A stretch of 64,000 nucleotides of DNA from Coprinellus micaceus (Eukaryota; Basidiomycota; Agaricomycetes; Agaricales; Psathyrellaceae): contig OX596346.1 in NCBI GenBank assembly GCA_951394405.1, positions 682,001-746,000 on the forward strand, written 5' to 3'. This document shows positions 37,733 through 48,634 of this stretch, one piece after another (positions within the stretch are counted from its first letter, which is position 1; each line of letters starts with the position of its first letter). The translations under genes were made by a program, and so were the position numbers. The notes beneath the pieces were generated by a model. That model saw only the letters and a program-made list of their open reading frames with translations, did no database searches and was not told the DNA's origin.

Positions 37733-40205
37733 ATGGCTGAATCCCCTGTCACGTCCAAGAAGCACCCCATTGGCCACCGAGTCAAGCACGGTCGGAATAC
37801 CCCTCACGTCGGACCCCACTTCGACGCCTACCGACTTGCACACAAGGAAACCATTGGTCATGAGTCTGACGCCTGGTGGGCGAAGGTCCGTCGTTAACTC
37901 TTATCGTCGTTGCTTTCACTCAACTCGCCTTTGCAGAGGGCGCATGAACTGCTCTACTGGCACAGGAACTTCCACACCGTCCGATCGGGTTCGTTCGACA
38001 ACGGCGACATTGTGTGGTTCCCGGAGGGAGGTCTGAATGCTTCGTACAACTGCGTGGACCGCTGGGCATACAAGCACCCCAACAAGGTACACGGCACTAC
38101 TCGTCTCGCCATTGAGCAACTCACCGATGTCCCTCCTTAGACCGCTATCATCTACGAAGCCGACGAGCCTGGTGAGGGTCGCGAGATCACCTACGCCGAA
38201 CTGTTCCGCGAGGTCTGCAGCATCGCCAACGTCCTCAGGTCTTGGGGCATCAAGAAGGGCGACACCGTTTCGGTCTACCTCCCCATGACTTGGCACGCCG
38301 TCGCTGCCTTCCTCGCCTGCGCTCGAATTGGCGCTGTCCACTCTGTCGTCTTCGCCGGCTTCTCCGCCGAGTCCCTTCGCGACCGCATGCTCGACTGCAA
38401 GTCTCGCGTCCTCATCACCTCCGACGAGGGCAGGCGTGGTGGAAAGACCATTGCGACCAAGACCATCGCCGATGCCGCTATCAAGGATTGCCCCCTCGTT
38501 GAGAATGTCCTTGTCCTCAAGAGGACTGGCAACACCGTTCCTTGGTTCGAAGGTCGCGACTTCTGGTGGCACGAGGAGGTCCTCAAAGTGCCCAACTACT
38601 GCCCTCCCGAGATTATGGATGCCGAGGACCCCCTCTTCATTCTCTACGTAAGCCTAAACCTTGGGTGATATATGTGGCACTTGACTGATTAATTTCAATG
38701 TGTAGACTTCTGGCTCCACCGGGAAGCCTAAGGGTGTCGTTCATACCACTGGTGGATACCTCCTCTGTGCCGCCCTGACCGTCAAATATGTCTTCGACGT
38801 ACACCCTGACGACAAGTTCGCATGCATGGCCGACGTTGGTTGGATTACTGGTCATACGTACGTCGTGTTACCTTCCTTTAATCTCCAAGATATTAATTCC
38901 CTTCTAGCTACATCGTGTACGGCCCACTCGCCCTTGGTGTTACCACGACCGTCTTCGAGTCGACCCCCGTATACCCTACCCCCTCGCGCTACTGGGAAAC
39001 CGTCGAGAAGCATAAGATCACTCAGTTCTACTCGGCCCCGACTGCCATCCGTCTCCTGAGGCGTTTGGGCAAGGATCACGTCGAGAAGCACGATTTGAGC
39101 ACGCTGCGTGTCCTCGGGAGTGTTGGCGAGCCTATCAACCCTGAGGCTTGGCATTGGTATAATGAGCACGTCGGGAAGACCGAGTGCGCTATCGTTGATA
39201 CCTTCTGGTGCGTTATTCATTTAGGTTGACGTTAGTCCCAGTTACTGACGCCTTGAATGCTCGCAGGCAAACCGAGACTGGCTCCATCGTCGTCACTCCC
39301 TTCCCTGGCGCTATCGAGACTAAGCCTGGCGCTGCGACCGTTCCTTTCTTCGGTATCGAGCCCGCCATCTTGAACGCCACCACTGGCGAGGAGCTTCACG
39401 GCAACAACGTCGAGGGCGTTCTTTGCTTGAAGACTCCTTGGCCATCAATCGCCCGCACTATTTACCAAGACCACAACCGATACCTTGATACCTACATGAG
39501 AGTACGTCACCACCGTTTACCTCTTCCTCTGCCAGTTGTTGACTTGGTGTCCGTAGCCATACCCTGGATTCTTCTATACCGGTGATGGAGCTGCTCGTGA
39601 CGAGCACGGTTACATCTGGATTAAGGGACGTGTCGACGATGTCATCAACGTCTCTGGCCACCGACTCTCGACTGCTGAGATCGAGTCCGCCCTCATCATG
39701 CACCCCGGCGTCGCTGAGACTGCCGTCATCGGTACCGCGGATGAGCTCACTGGTCAAGCCGTCCATGCCTTCGTCACCTTGAAGCCGTGAGCACCTCAAT
39801 CTCATGACGTATTTGGTCCTTGCTCACAACTTTCCTAGTGAATTCAACTTCGAGCCCGAGAATGAGCCGGCCCTTACCAAGGAGCTCGTCCTCCAGGTTC
39901 GCAAGGTCATCGGACCGTTCGCTGCGCCCAAGAAGATCTATCTTGTCCCCGATCTCCCGAAGACGCGTTCCGGCAAGGTGTGTAACGTTTTCCCTCTCTA
40001 ATGGCGCGTCGTCTCGTCGTTCGACGGGCCGGCTGCCATATGTTTTATGTCCATTTACTGACTTTCCTTCCCTCCTTATCAGATCATGCGCCGAATCATG
40101 CGCAAGATTGTCGCTGGCGAAGGTGACCAACTCGGAGATCTCAGCACCGTTGCTGAGCCTGGCATCGTCGAGATTATCAAGGTGAAGGTCGCCTCGAGCT
40201 CGTAG
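37733..40205 (+). CDS. ACS: Acetyl-CoA synthetase (acetate-CoA ligase)
   Basis: Nine exons (37733-37885, 37937-38086, 38141-38647, 38706-38857, 38908-39207, 39267-39501, 39557-39786, 39839-39977, 40083-40205) join to 1,989 nt, 662 residues, the usual family length. Motifs in order: [12 protein letters not shown], the AMP-binding loop [87 protein letters not shown] and the C-terminal [16 protein letters not shown] with the catalytic, acetylatable Lys. It activates acetate to acetyl-CoA via acetyl-AMP for growth on acetate and for histone acetylation. There is no peroxisomal or mitochondrial signal, so a cytosolic/nuclear location is likely. The ERT1-like regulator in this window belongs to a family that acts on such genes. 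Confidence 0.97.
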
Positions 40206-41288
40206 ATGGCGGGCGGATTTCGGGCGAACCTCGCGTGCTCTCTGGGCGAGGTTGCTTTACTTGAGCGTTGGATTGGTTTCGGGGGTTAATTGCTATCGTT
40301 CTTTTCCCGCTTTGGTTGACGCTGGTCGTGTTCTTACATCGCTCTGACCGTGGCCGTGCGCAATGAATTTATCATGTAATTAAAATGTAACTGTTGTACC
40401 ACTACGCATTCGAAATATTTATTATGCTCATCTATTTCTTCTTCAATGATTCCAGCGTCGTACTTGTGCTCTCGAGGGCGTTGTCTTCGTGACTGGCCCA
40501 AAAATCCGAGCGTCTAATCGTGTGAGCCCTGGTTCGGCAGCCGCGTTGATCAGTTTCTGCATTCATCAGAGCTTTCACCGCGACCACCACCACCGACCTC
40601 GACCTCCTTCGAATCGCGCGCTCACGCTCCATATCGACGTCTTCAATGTCCATCGCTGGCTGAAGGGTCGAGGCAGACTCACAAGGCGCGTGCATCTCCT
40701 GCCCAACGAATAAAGATGCGACGGTTGAATGCAGCCTTCCACGGCGGAAAGCACAGCGCCTGAAGCCCTTGGCCTGGCCTCTATTCGCCGTGGAAGAAGA
40801 GGAGCTAGAGCTTGGAGACGACTAAAGGTTCAAGTTCCGGAGAAGTGAACCGATCGATTCGCTTGACTTGGCACTGTCAAACGGACGTTCTGTCAACTTG
40901 GGGCCGCTCCTCATATCCGAACCCCCTCCAATGCTCCTGCCCGGTATGACAGAGACAAGGACGGAGTTCTGTGCCGTCAAAAAGTTAGACTGCCCTCTGG
41001 GAACGCTTCCCTCGGCTCCTTGAAGATCGACCCTGAGGCATCGTCCACTCCCCCGGTCGAACGCCTGTTCCCGGGGGCCAGCCACCCCGCAGGCATTTCC
41101 GAGGGCGGTATCCAAGGGTTCCGACTCTCCATTCGCCACCTCTTGCGCTTCTCGTCCTCAAGGCATACGATATCTCAGGGAACCCTGATGCAAAAGCGCC
41201 CTCGGGGGTGGCTAGGGGATCCTGCATTGTTCGGTTTCCATGTCGTTTTCGTTCGTCTCGGCGATAGAAGATCTCGGCACAGTTGGCG

Positions 41289-41337
41289 GGCGCTGAGCTG
41301 TAGGCGCTGAGCTGTAGGCGCTGAGCTGTAGGCGCTG
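41289..41337. repeat. 14-bp minisatellite, three and a half copies
   Basis: The unit ggcgctgagctgta is repeated perfectly three times (41289-41302, 41303-41316, 41317-41330), followed by a partial copy. Perfect identity implies recent expansion by slippage or unequal exchange. Confidence 0.9.
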
Positions 41338-42071
41338 GTTCTGACTCAATCATCTACTGTAAGAGCTCAACATCCCGACCCAGGCGTGTGCGTGGGGACT
41401 CTAGGTCATATTGGCCGACGCTAGGAGAAGGAACCTCAAATGGTGAACGAAGGGAGACCAAACCGTTAATCCCATTTTCAGGTACGATTGATCCACCTTG
41501 CCAGAGTTGATGCGGCATCCTGGATGCGTAGCAATCGAAACATAGGCACCCTCCTTGCTTATTCTGTCGCTCTCAGTCACAAGGCATAACCTCCCTACCT
41601 TGGTGACTTCTCTGGGGCGCTCGCTCGTTGTGGAGGGTTGTGATGTGATTATCGGCGAAATAGGCACCTACCTTCCGTTTGGGTCGCCCGTGCTTGAGGC
41701 ATTTCAAGCCCTGGGAAGGTTCCCAAACGATGGTGTAACATGCTGCTAAGTCAATTCCAATGTACAAAAATATAGATACACTACCAAAGCTTTACAAGTT
41801 GAGGGTAAATTACCGATTAGAACTATCGGAAAGTACACAGCGACAACAGACTAAAAAAGGCACCAAAGGAAATTCATGAGCAGAACCAGAAGCAGAAGTT
41901 GCTTGATGGAGCTAAAATGGGCCACCTGTATCGGAACTTGGGGGCCAAAGGGCATGGGGCAGAAAGAGAAAAGCAGACACAAAATACAGATCAGGGCCGT
42001 CCGAGGCACGGCAGAGAAATAGGGTAGCATGCATGTAAACACAATACAACAGAAGTGAGGGAGGGGGGAAT

Positions 42072-42100
42072 GGGGCACAGGGGGCACAGGGGGCACAAGG
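42072..42100. repeat. Short (gggcacag)n minisatellite
   Basis: About three tandem copies of gggggcacag-like units, near-perfect, downstream of FB2. Confidence 0.7.
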
Positions 42101-42199
42101 GGCGAGGATTCATTGCTTGATAGTGAGCCTAAAATAAGTGGGGGTTAAATGTTAGGCCTGAGTCGGCGACTCAGACACACAGATTGACAGAGGGAGTAG

Positions 42200-43349
42200 T
42201 CACACACCAAGTGTAACTGGAAAAGCAAAGGGGTTTCCCCCAATTGTGACAATCAGATCAGGGCAGCTGAAGGACTTAACAAGAGTGATTATCTCGTCTC
42301 GCTCCTCCTCAATTTGGGCCCCATTGAAATTCAATCCAATGTGATGGGAACGGGGGAGGAAGATGGGAAGTGTATGTTGAATGAAGAAGAAGGGACCAGA
42401 GAGGCAAAGGTGGCGGATGGATTGAGCACAAGAGTGAAGAGTATGAATGACGGGGGGAGCGCCGCCGAAAACGCGAACATCGATGTTCAAGCTCTGGAGG
42501 CCGCTGAGTTTGGCGATCCATGCCATGAGGCTGAAAATGGGGAAACGGGGGTTGTGGCAGGTGATCGAGAGCTTGCGGAGGGCGGTGAATTCCTGGAGGT
42601 ATTTCATCGATTGTATGTCGAAGTATCGTCCCGGGATCGGAAAGTTGAGTGTCAGATCTTGGATAGGGGTGGGATTGAAGGGGTATAGGGAGAGGACGTG
42701 AACCAGGGTCGTCGTCTCCGTATGAAGGCCGGTGAATGCAATGCTTGTGATGGGAGAGAGCGCCGTCAACTCGTTGTATGCCGCATGTATTTCGTTAATA
42801 TGGCGCGATCTGAATACGATCCTCTTGAGGAGAGGGAAGAGGGGTTCGTTGGGTTGGAGTCGAGCGAGGCGAATAATGGAAAGGAGGGGGAAGCTGTCGG
42901 ATTGCCTGCACTTCTGGTCCAATACAAGTTCCCGGAGGCGATTGGCATAGCGAGTGAAGACAGAATTATCCGTGGCGGGGTGGCCGGTCATCAGGATCTG
43001 GGTGGTGGAAATTAGATCGAGAACACGATCGATAGCGTGCCGCAAACGACGAGCAAAAACAAACCTTCTTGGAGCTGCCCATGATGGTCTCCACACAGTC
43101 AAGAAGCAAGATAAAGGGACCCAATGAATGCATAGTATGCCACAGGACGTCCAGGGAGGGGTTCAGGAACGTCTTATTCACCAGAGCAGCGTTCAGGATG
43201 GCTCGCTTGGGGTGTTCTCCCTCTCCGTTAAAGCATTGCAAGATCTCTTGCACAATCTCTACACAGCTCAAAGCCTCGTCGCAGGGATCTCGCGGCGACT
43301 CGGTGAGCTGGAGAGAGGCTGTGGCAGCATCAATAGTCGAGCACGACAT
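42200..43349 (-). CDS. FB2: short F-box protein
   Basis: Two exons (43065-43349 and 42200-42997; 67-nt intron) give 360 residues. Starting MSCSTIDAATASLQL, it has a recognisable F-box pattern: CVEIVQEILQCF, then AILNAALVNKTFLNPSLDVLWHTMHSLGPFI. The rest has irregular Leu-rich repeats (ELVLDQKC, IQDLTLNFPI, LRKLSITCHN, LQSLNIDVRVFGG, IRHLCLSGPF). It is shorter than FB3-FB8 (about 575 residues) and lacks their GTTQ..A..LLP signature, so it belongs to the general basidiomycete F-box expansion rather than the same tight subfamily. Only the intron directly after the F-box is shared. Expected role: substrate receptor for an SCF ubiquitin ligase (inferred). Confidence 0.8.
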
Positions 43350-44189
43350 TTGAAATTGCACGAGAGCTGTCGATTTGCCAACAGAGAACGTATAAGGAAG
43401 GGGAACAGTCTAAAGGTCTAGCGAACGGAACCCCCATGCTTATATAGGTGATTTGGCCAGCGCTTAAATTGCCGTGCGAATTAGAAGATACCCCCAGCCT
43501 ATCGGCACGAAGAGGTGGACTCTAGTCGTTGCGTATGCCGAACCCCAGAATACTCTGCTGCGCTTGGATGCCCCATCGCGAAGTAGCCTAGAAGCCCTTC
43601 TCCGTTGCTTCTTCACATCTCGAATGAATAGTAGATATGAGCCAGACCTCCAGAGCCCTGGAATAGCTGAAACTCGCCGAGAGGCTTGCACATCTCTCGC
43701 TTCTAATTGCGACAAATGACTCGATTTCTACCCCTATGCGGAAGGTGCTGCAGTGCAGAACCCAAGTATGACGGTATAGAACACCGCAGCATGGCTTCCG
43801 CAGCTGGGCGCCTAGATTATCTTGCCATCTGGGTTCATCGAAGACGCCATGGCCATCGATTTGGGGGATTTAGGGAGGCACATCGGGCGTGATGGTGGTG
43901 TGTGTGTGTGATGGTGGTCTCAATCTATGAGCCCACGTTGGCCGTGGCCGGCGCTTAACGCCTAACTGTGGGAAATAGAACGTGTCGGCATTGGCCGCCG
44001 TCAATTTGCTGGCCGTGCGCCTCGCGCCTTGGGCACTCCTTCACCTGACAGCCACGAGCCTGAGAGCGAGGTCCAGGTCCTCCGTCCCTCGCGTGGTGGG
44101 AGTGCATGTAAAGTACGTCAACGTGGGTCTTTCTAAGAACCAGCGCAACTGACGAACACTCTAGATCATCTGTGTGAGGTCCGACCTGA
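43350..44189. other. Divergent intergenic region between FB2 and FB3, with GT-rich microsatellite
   Basis: 840 bp between divergent starts. A (gatggtggtgtgtgtgtgtg) low-complexity run lies at about 43890-43917. No exon is supported. Both F-box gene promoters must be here. Confidence 0.45.
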
Positions 44190-45981
44190 ATGGCTGAGCA
44201 AGAGGTCTTGACCAACTTGGAGCTGGCCTTGGCCATCGTGCAATGGTTGAAATTTATCACGCTTGAAGAAGAGGAGATCACCATTGCCGAAGATAACGTT
44301 CCTGAACTCCCGAGACGTTGGACAGGTGTCTTTGCCGGCCTTGCCAGGGTCAATAGAGCGTTCTTCCACGCGTCCATCGAAGTCCTTTGGGCGCGGATGG
44401 ATTCATTAATGCCTCTCTTTGGGTACATCCTTCCTAACGACAAAGACAAGGATGGCCGTCCATCTAGCCTCTTGGTGAGCAGGTTACCTCTTGGATGCTT
44501 CTCTGGAACAAAGTCACTGACTTTGGCAAAAGGGGTTCCAAAGGTTCAAAGTCACACCAAACCATTGGGAAAGATTCAAACTTTATTCCTCAAAAGTAAA
44601 GGTCCTATCTCTGAGCGCTGAAAGCGCTGTTGACATCAGTCCCGGCTGGATGGCATACCTCTTAGACTCGACGGATCGACCTGCCACGTTTTTCCCAAAT
44701 CTGCAGCATCTTCTCCTCAGCTCGGCTAATACCCTCTCGCTCTTCATTGCATCGAACGTAGCTTCGAACATCAGGTCGCTCGATGTAGACCTCGCTGGCA
44801 AGGCACATCCTGAAGTTCTGGATAATGGAAGAGCGTTGGCTGCGCGCTTGGCACAAAATGCAGTCGCTCTGACTCACCTGCGACTTACCCATCCAACAAC
44901 GCCTAACATTGTTTCCAACGTCTCCCAAATAACGTCCCTCACAACCTTGCATCTCTCTCTTGCTCACGGACAAGATGCCGGGAAGATCAACCTCCATCAG
45001 CTTTCGCGTTTATCGTCCCTTGCGGCCCTTTCCATCGAACAGAAGCTTAAGCCGGGAGACCGAAAGGTCGCGGCCGTGTTCCCAAAGGGCTCTCTGGAGG
45101 CTCAACTTTTCGTAGAAAAGGAATCGACATTGAAACGCCTTTCAAGCCTTTCGGTCAAGGCTAATCCGACAACGCAGTTTGTCATTGCCACGGAACTCCT
45201 TCCCGTGGGATTGGAAAAGCTCGAGTTGGAGATCATGGCTGACACCCTCAACACCCAAATGGTCCTCATCCCCCTTGTCACAACGGTATACGCCAAGCGA
45301 AATCCCCGCCTAACAACCCTATCGCTCTCCCGTTACGAATCGCATTCAACGAGCGTCGATCCCGAAGTATTGGCCCCACTTCGAAGCGATATCCAACACA
45401 CCAACTTCGAACCGCTCATGTCGAGCTTATCCGAGCTACGCATGCTCACCGACCTCACCATCCGCGACATCCCATTCATGTGCATCGACATTGTACCCCG
45501 CGTCTACATGATTACCCGGGGGTTGCCCAACCTCAAGACCTTGATATTGGACCCAGACGCGATCACCACGCTTGAGGCGGACGAACTCGTCCTCCCCAAC
45601 CTTCGCATTTTAGAGGAAATCGCTGCGTGTAACCCTCGCCTTACCTGGCTAGAAACTGCAATCGACTTTAACGACGATGGCACCATCCCCGAGCCGCCGG
45701 TTGGTCTTGCCTCCACCCACCAGCTCAACTGGCTAGCGCTGTATTCTACGGTCGAAATCGATGAACTCAGTGCCAAGGAGAAACTGAACCTGGCTCGGTA
45801 TATTGACAGGATCTTTCCGCATGCGGAGATCCTCATGGCTGAATGGGCGGAGAACAACTCGTACTGGGAGCCATGGGAGTTCGTCAACGACCTATTACAC
45901 TTCGCTCGCGAGACCCGAGAACGGGCCATCCTTAATCATGGAGAGTCTGAGGAGGGGGCGACGGGGGAAGAGTCGGCATAG
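44190..45981 (+). CDS. FB3: F-box-like/LRR-like protein, subfamily I
   Basis: Two exons (44190-44474, 44533-45981) give 577 residues. The start MAEQEVLTNLELALAIVQWLKFITLEEEEI aligns with FB4 and FB7. After a family-specific insert of about 25 residues the second F-box half reads FAGLARVNRAFFHASIEVLWARMDSLMPLFGYILP. The second exon begins near ERFKLYSSKVKVLSL and holds Leu-rich repeats with the signature NPTTQFVIATELLPVGLEKLELEIMADTLNTQMVLIPLVTTVYAKRNPRL. The end is LARYIDRIFPHAEIL..WEFVNDLLHFARETRERA. The intron after the F-box half is at the same place as in every cluster member. Probable ubiquitin-ligase substrate receptor with unknown target; the ligand face would be the LRR stack. Confidence 0.85.
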
Positions 45982-46425
45982 GATATTCCTTGCCAGCGGC
46001 TATTCCTACGATGATCTCCGCTTTGTTATATATGTTATATCTCATACACACTTTTTATTTATTTCGCTTTTGCTAATAACGATGTATTAGACTCGAGGAC
46101 TCTTGCAAGGGCTGCTTTATGGCCTCCTTTATGGCCTCAACGGCCCAGTCCGAGTCCGATGAGATAATACCCTGGGAGCCAGCGCTTATCATCGTGAGAA
46201 TCTATCCCGGCACTCCGTATGGTGACAGCTGTGCGCGATATCGATGTCTTGCCGTTTTACCACAACGTCCACCACCTGGAGTGTCTTTCATGTTTTTGGA
46301 GCGAAAATTTCATTCCAATTCTAGCTCTACCTCTAAGTTAAAGCGTACGTTCCCAAATGTTCGAAGCCCGAAGTAGAAGAATTCAGCTAACATTCAAGTT
46401 CAACGGGAAGCAGGGTGGCAAAAGA
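45982..46425. other. Spacer between FB3 and FB4
   Basis: 444 bp holding the FB3 3' UTR and the FB4 promoter. A small frame (46119-46376) is not supported. An ATG at 46357 in frame with FB4 would add 23 residues, but paralog alignment favours 46426. Confidence 0.45.
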
Positions 46426-48196
46426 ATGGCCGTGGCAGCAGTCAAGGTCCTATACAACCTTGAGTTGACGACCATGATACTCCAATGGCTCAAAATCATC
46501 ACCTTCAAGGAGCACAAGATCGCTGTCCGGGAGAACCAGAAGCCAGTACTTCCGAAAGCTTGGACTAGCTCCTTTGCCCTGCTCGCCACCGTCAATAGGG
46601 TGTTCTTCCACGCAAGCATAGAAGTGCTCTGGGAGCGCCAGGTATCGTTTGCACCACTGTTCGGATATGTTTTGCCTGCGGACAGAGATAAGAATGGCCA
46701 CCTTCTGACCCCACTGGTAAGCATATTCAGTTCTTTGAAAGGATGAAGCCTGTTGACACAGTAGTATCTATTAGAGCTACCAGGACCATAAATTGACCTG
46801 TGCGCACTGGGAGAGATTCAAGTTTTACGCGTCGAAGATGAAAGCCCTCGTACTTGACAACGGATCTCCTCGGATTCGAACAATATGGCTCTCACATCTG
46901 CTGGATTCGGCCGGCCGGCCCACCACCCTGCTCCCATCCCTCCAACGGCTATTTATTGCATCTACAAACCCGCTCGCACTTCATATCGCGTACAACTCCT
47001 TGCCAGTCGTGCGATTCATCGAGGCGGACCTTTCTGCGAAGTCCGACGGAGAAGCACGGGATAACAGCAAGGCCTTCACCACTGGTCTCCACCAGGGCGC
47101 CGTGTGTCTCACCAAGCTTCACTTCGTCCAAACCATGACGAATAACTTGATCAAGAACATTGGGCGAATCGGGACCCTTACATCGTTGCAGATCGCCATT
47201 GGTCACAAGGAGGCGAAAACCCTTAACCTGGGGAAACTCGCTGCCATCCCCTGGCTCAAACAACTACGCATCAAGGAAAATCTCGACCCAACCGACGAAA
47301 CGGCGGCGGCTATGTTCCCTGGAAAGGCTACTCGTGATCTCGAACGTCTTTCAGCTCAGAAATCGCATTTGCCACACCTCCGGGAGCTTACAATTGAAGC
47401 CAGCGGCACCACCCAGGTTCACATTGCGGCGACACTGTTCCCCGCCAACCTGGAAGTTCTGGATCTGTTGGTACTCCCCGATAGGAAGAGCGTCCAGGTG
47501 GTTCTTGTCCCCCTTGTCGTCACAATCTACGCAAACCGGAATACCTCTTTAACTACTTTGAGGGTAGATACCCCCGAAAAGCCGATGGCGGTTGCGGACG
47601 TCGATGCTTTGAAACACATCCGCAATGACACTCAACATAACAAGCTGGAGCCCTTCCTCGAGTCCATCACCAACCTGCACCATCTCCGACACCTGACTAT
47701 CCGGGATATCGCATTTATTGCTGCCGACGTCGTACCAAGACTTCTAAAAGTCGCTAGCTGCCTCCCGTCCTTGGAAACGCTGGTTATCGACCCAACACCG
47801 TTGACGGGACTTGAAGAGGATAACCTCGAGCTCCTAACTTTGGAAGCCCTGGAAGACATTGTTGTGTTCAATTCGTCCCTCCGACGGCTGGAGATAGCAG
47901 TCGACATCACTCCGGGGGAGGTCCCAGACCCGCCCGAGGATGATGTACAACCGCATAACCTTGAATTGCTCGCCCTCTATTCTTCCGGGCACGATGCATG
48001 CACAATCGAAGATAAATTCAGTCTAGCGCGGTATTTGGATAGTCTATTCCCGCGAGTTAGAATCCTTACGTCTGCTTGGAAGGATGGACACGAGGATCAG
48101 GAATTTTGGGTGTTTATTGACCAGGCATTGCAATTCTCTCGGGACTCTTGCGACCAAGCACTACGCCGGCTGGAAAAGTCCCAGACCGGGGAGTAG
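46426..48196 (+). CDS. FB4: F-box-like/LRR-like protein, subfamily I
   Basis: Two exons (46426-46716, 46775-48196) give 570 residues. The N-terminus AVKVLYNLELTTMILQWLKIITFKEHKI and the block FALLATVNRVFFHASIEVLWERQVSFAPLFGYVLPADRDKNG mirror FB3. After the intron: HWERFKFYASKMKALVLD, LLDSAGRPTTLLPSLQRLF, the signature SGTTQVHIAATLFPANLEVLDLL..VQVVLVPLVVTIYANRNTSL, LTIRDIAFIAADVVPRLLKVASCLPSLETLVID and the C-terminal LARYLDSLFPRVRIL..FWVFIDQALQFSRDSC. It is in tandem with FB3 on the same strand. The W-to-Q change in the MDS/QVS segment is a small departure from the other copies. Confidence 0.85.
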
Positions 48197-48634
48197 TCTT
48201 GGAGGTTTGGGACACCGTAGTAGTTTCCTCTCTTGACTTTCCCTAGCACCATCATCATTCACCCATACCCCGCGAATCTCAGTTCCCATTACATACTTTA
48301 TGCTCGCAATTGTGAAATCCCTTTTGGCATACAGTGGATGTTTTCTTACCCTATCGCGTCTCTCCTCGAAAAGCGCGGCGACTGAAGAAGAGGGGCATAC
48401 GAAACTTGAGGAACGGGAACACCATCATGATTACCGCCTCCATGATCATTGAGCGGTAGATACTAGTACTGCGGATGATTCCCTGGCTCCCCGTCCACAG
48501 CAGAGGGAGGCGAGAATGTCAATTTGGATAAAATGATACAAGCTGTATTAACTTGTATACTTAGAGGTTCCTGTGTGATATTGCCGATACAATATTGTCA
48601 CCGAGACTTGAGGCTGAGTACGTACAAATTGTGG
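48197..48634. other. Convergent spacer between FB4 and FB5
   Basis: Terminator region for FB4 (plus) and the FB5 pseudogene (minus). No gene features seen. Confidence 0.4.

Larger units (their letters stand above)
40206..42199. other. Gene-poor 2-kb region with weak minus-strand open frames
   Basis: This is the 3' flank of acetyl-CoA synthetase followed by AT-richer sequence. Minus-strand frames 40432-40695 and 40822-41139 (ending SSESIGSLLRNLNL) have gene-like composition but no start context or family, and could be remnants of a gene. Minisatellites are listed separately. Confidence 0.35.

Noticed and set aside
41289..41337. 14-bp repeat as a coding tandem repeat
   Set aside because: It is not within a supported exon, and 14 is not a multiple of three.
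42314..43015. Plus-strand open frames over FB2
   Set aside because: They are antisense shadows of FB2 exon 2. The minus strand has the F-box pattern and a valid intron.
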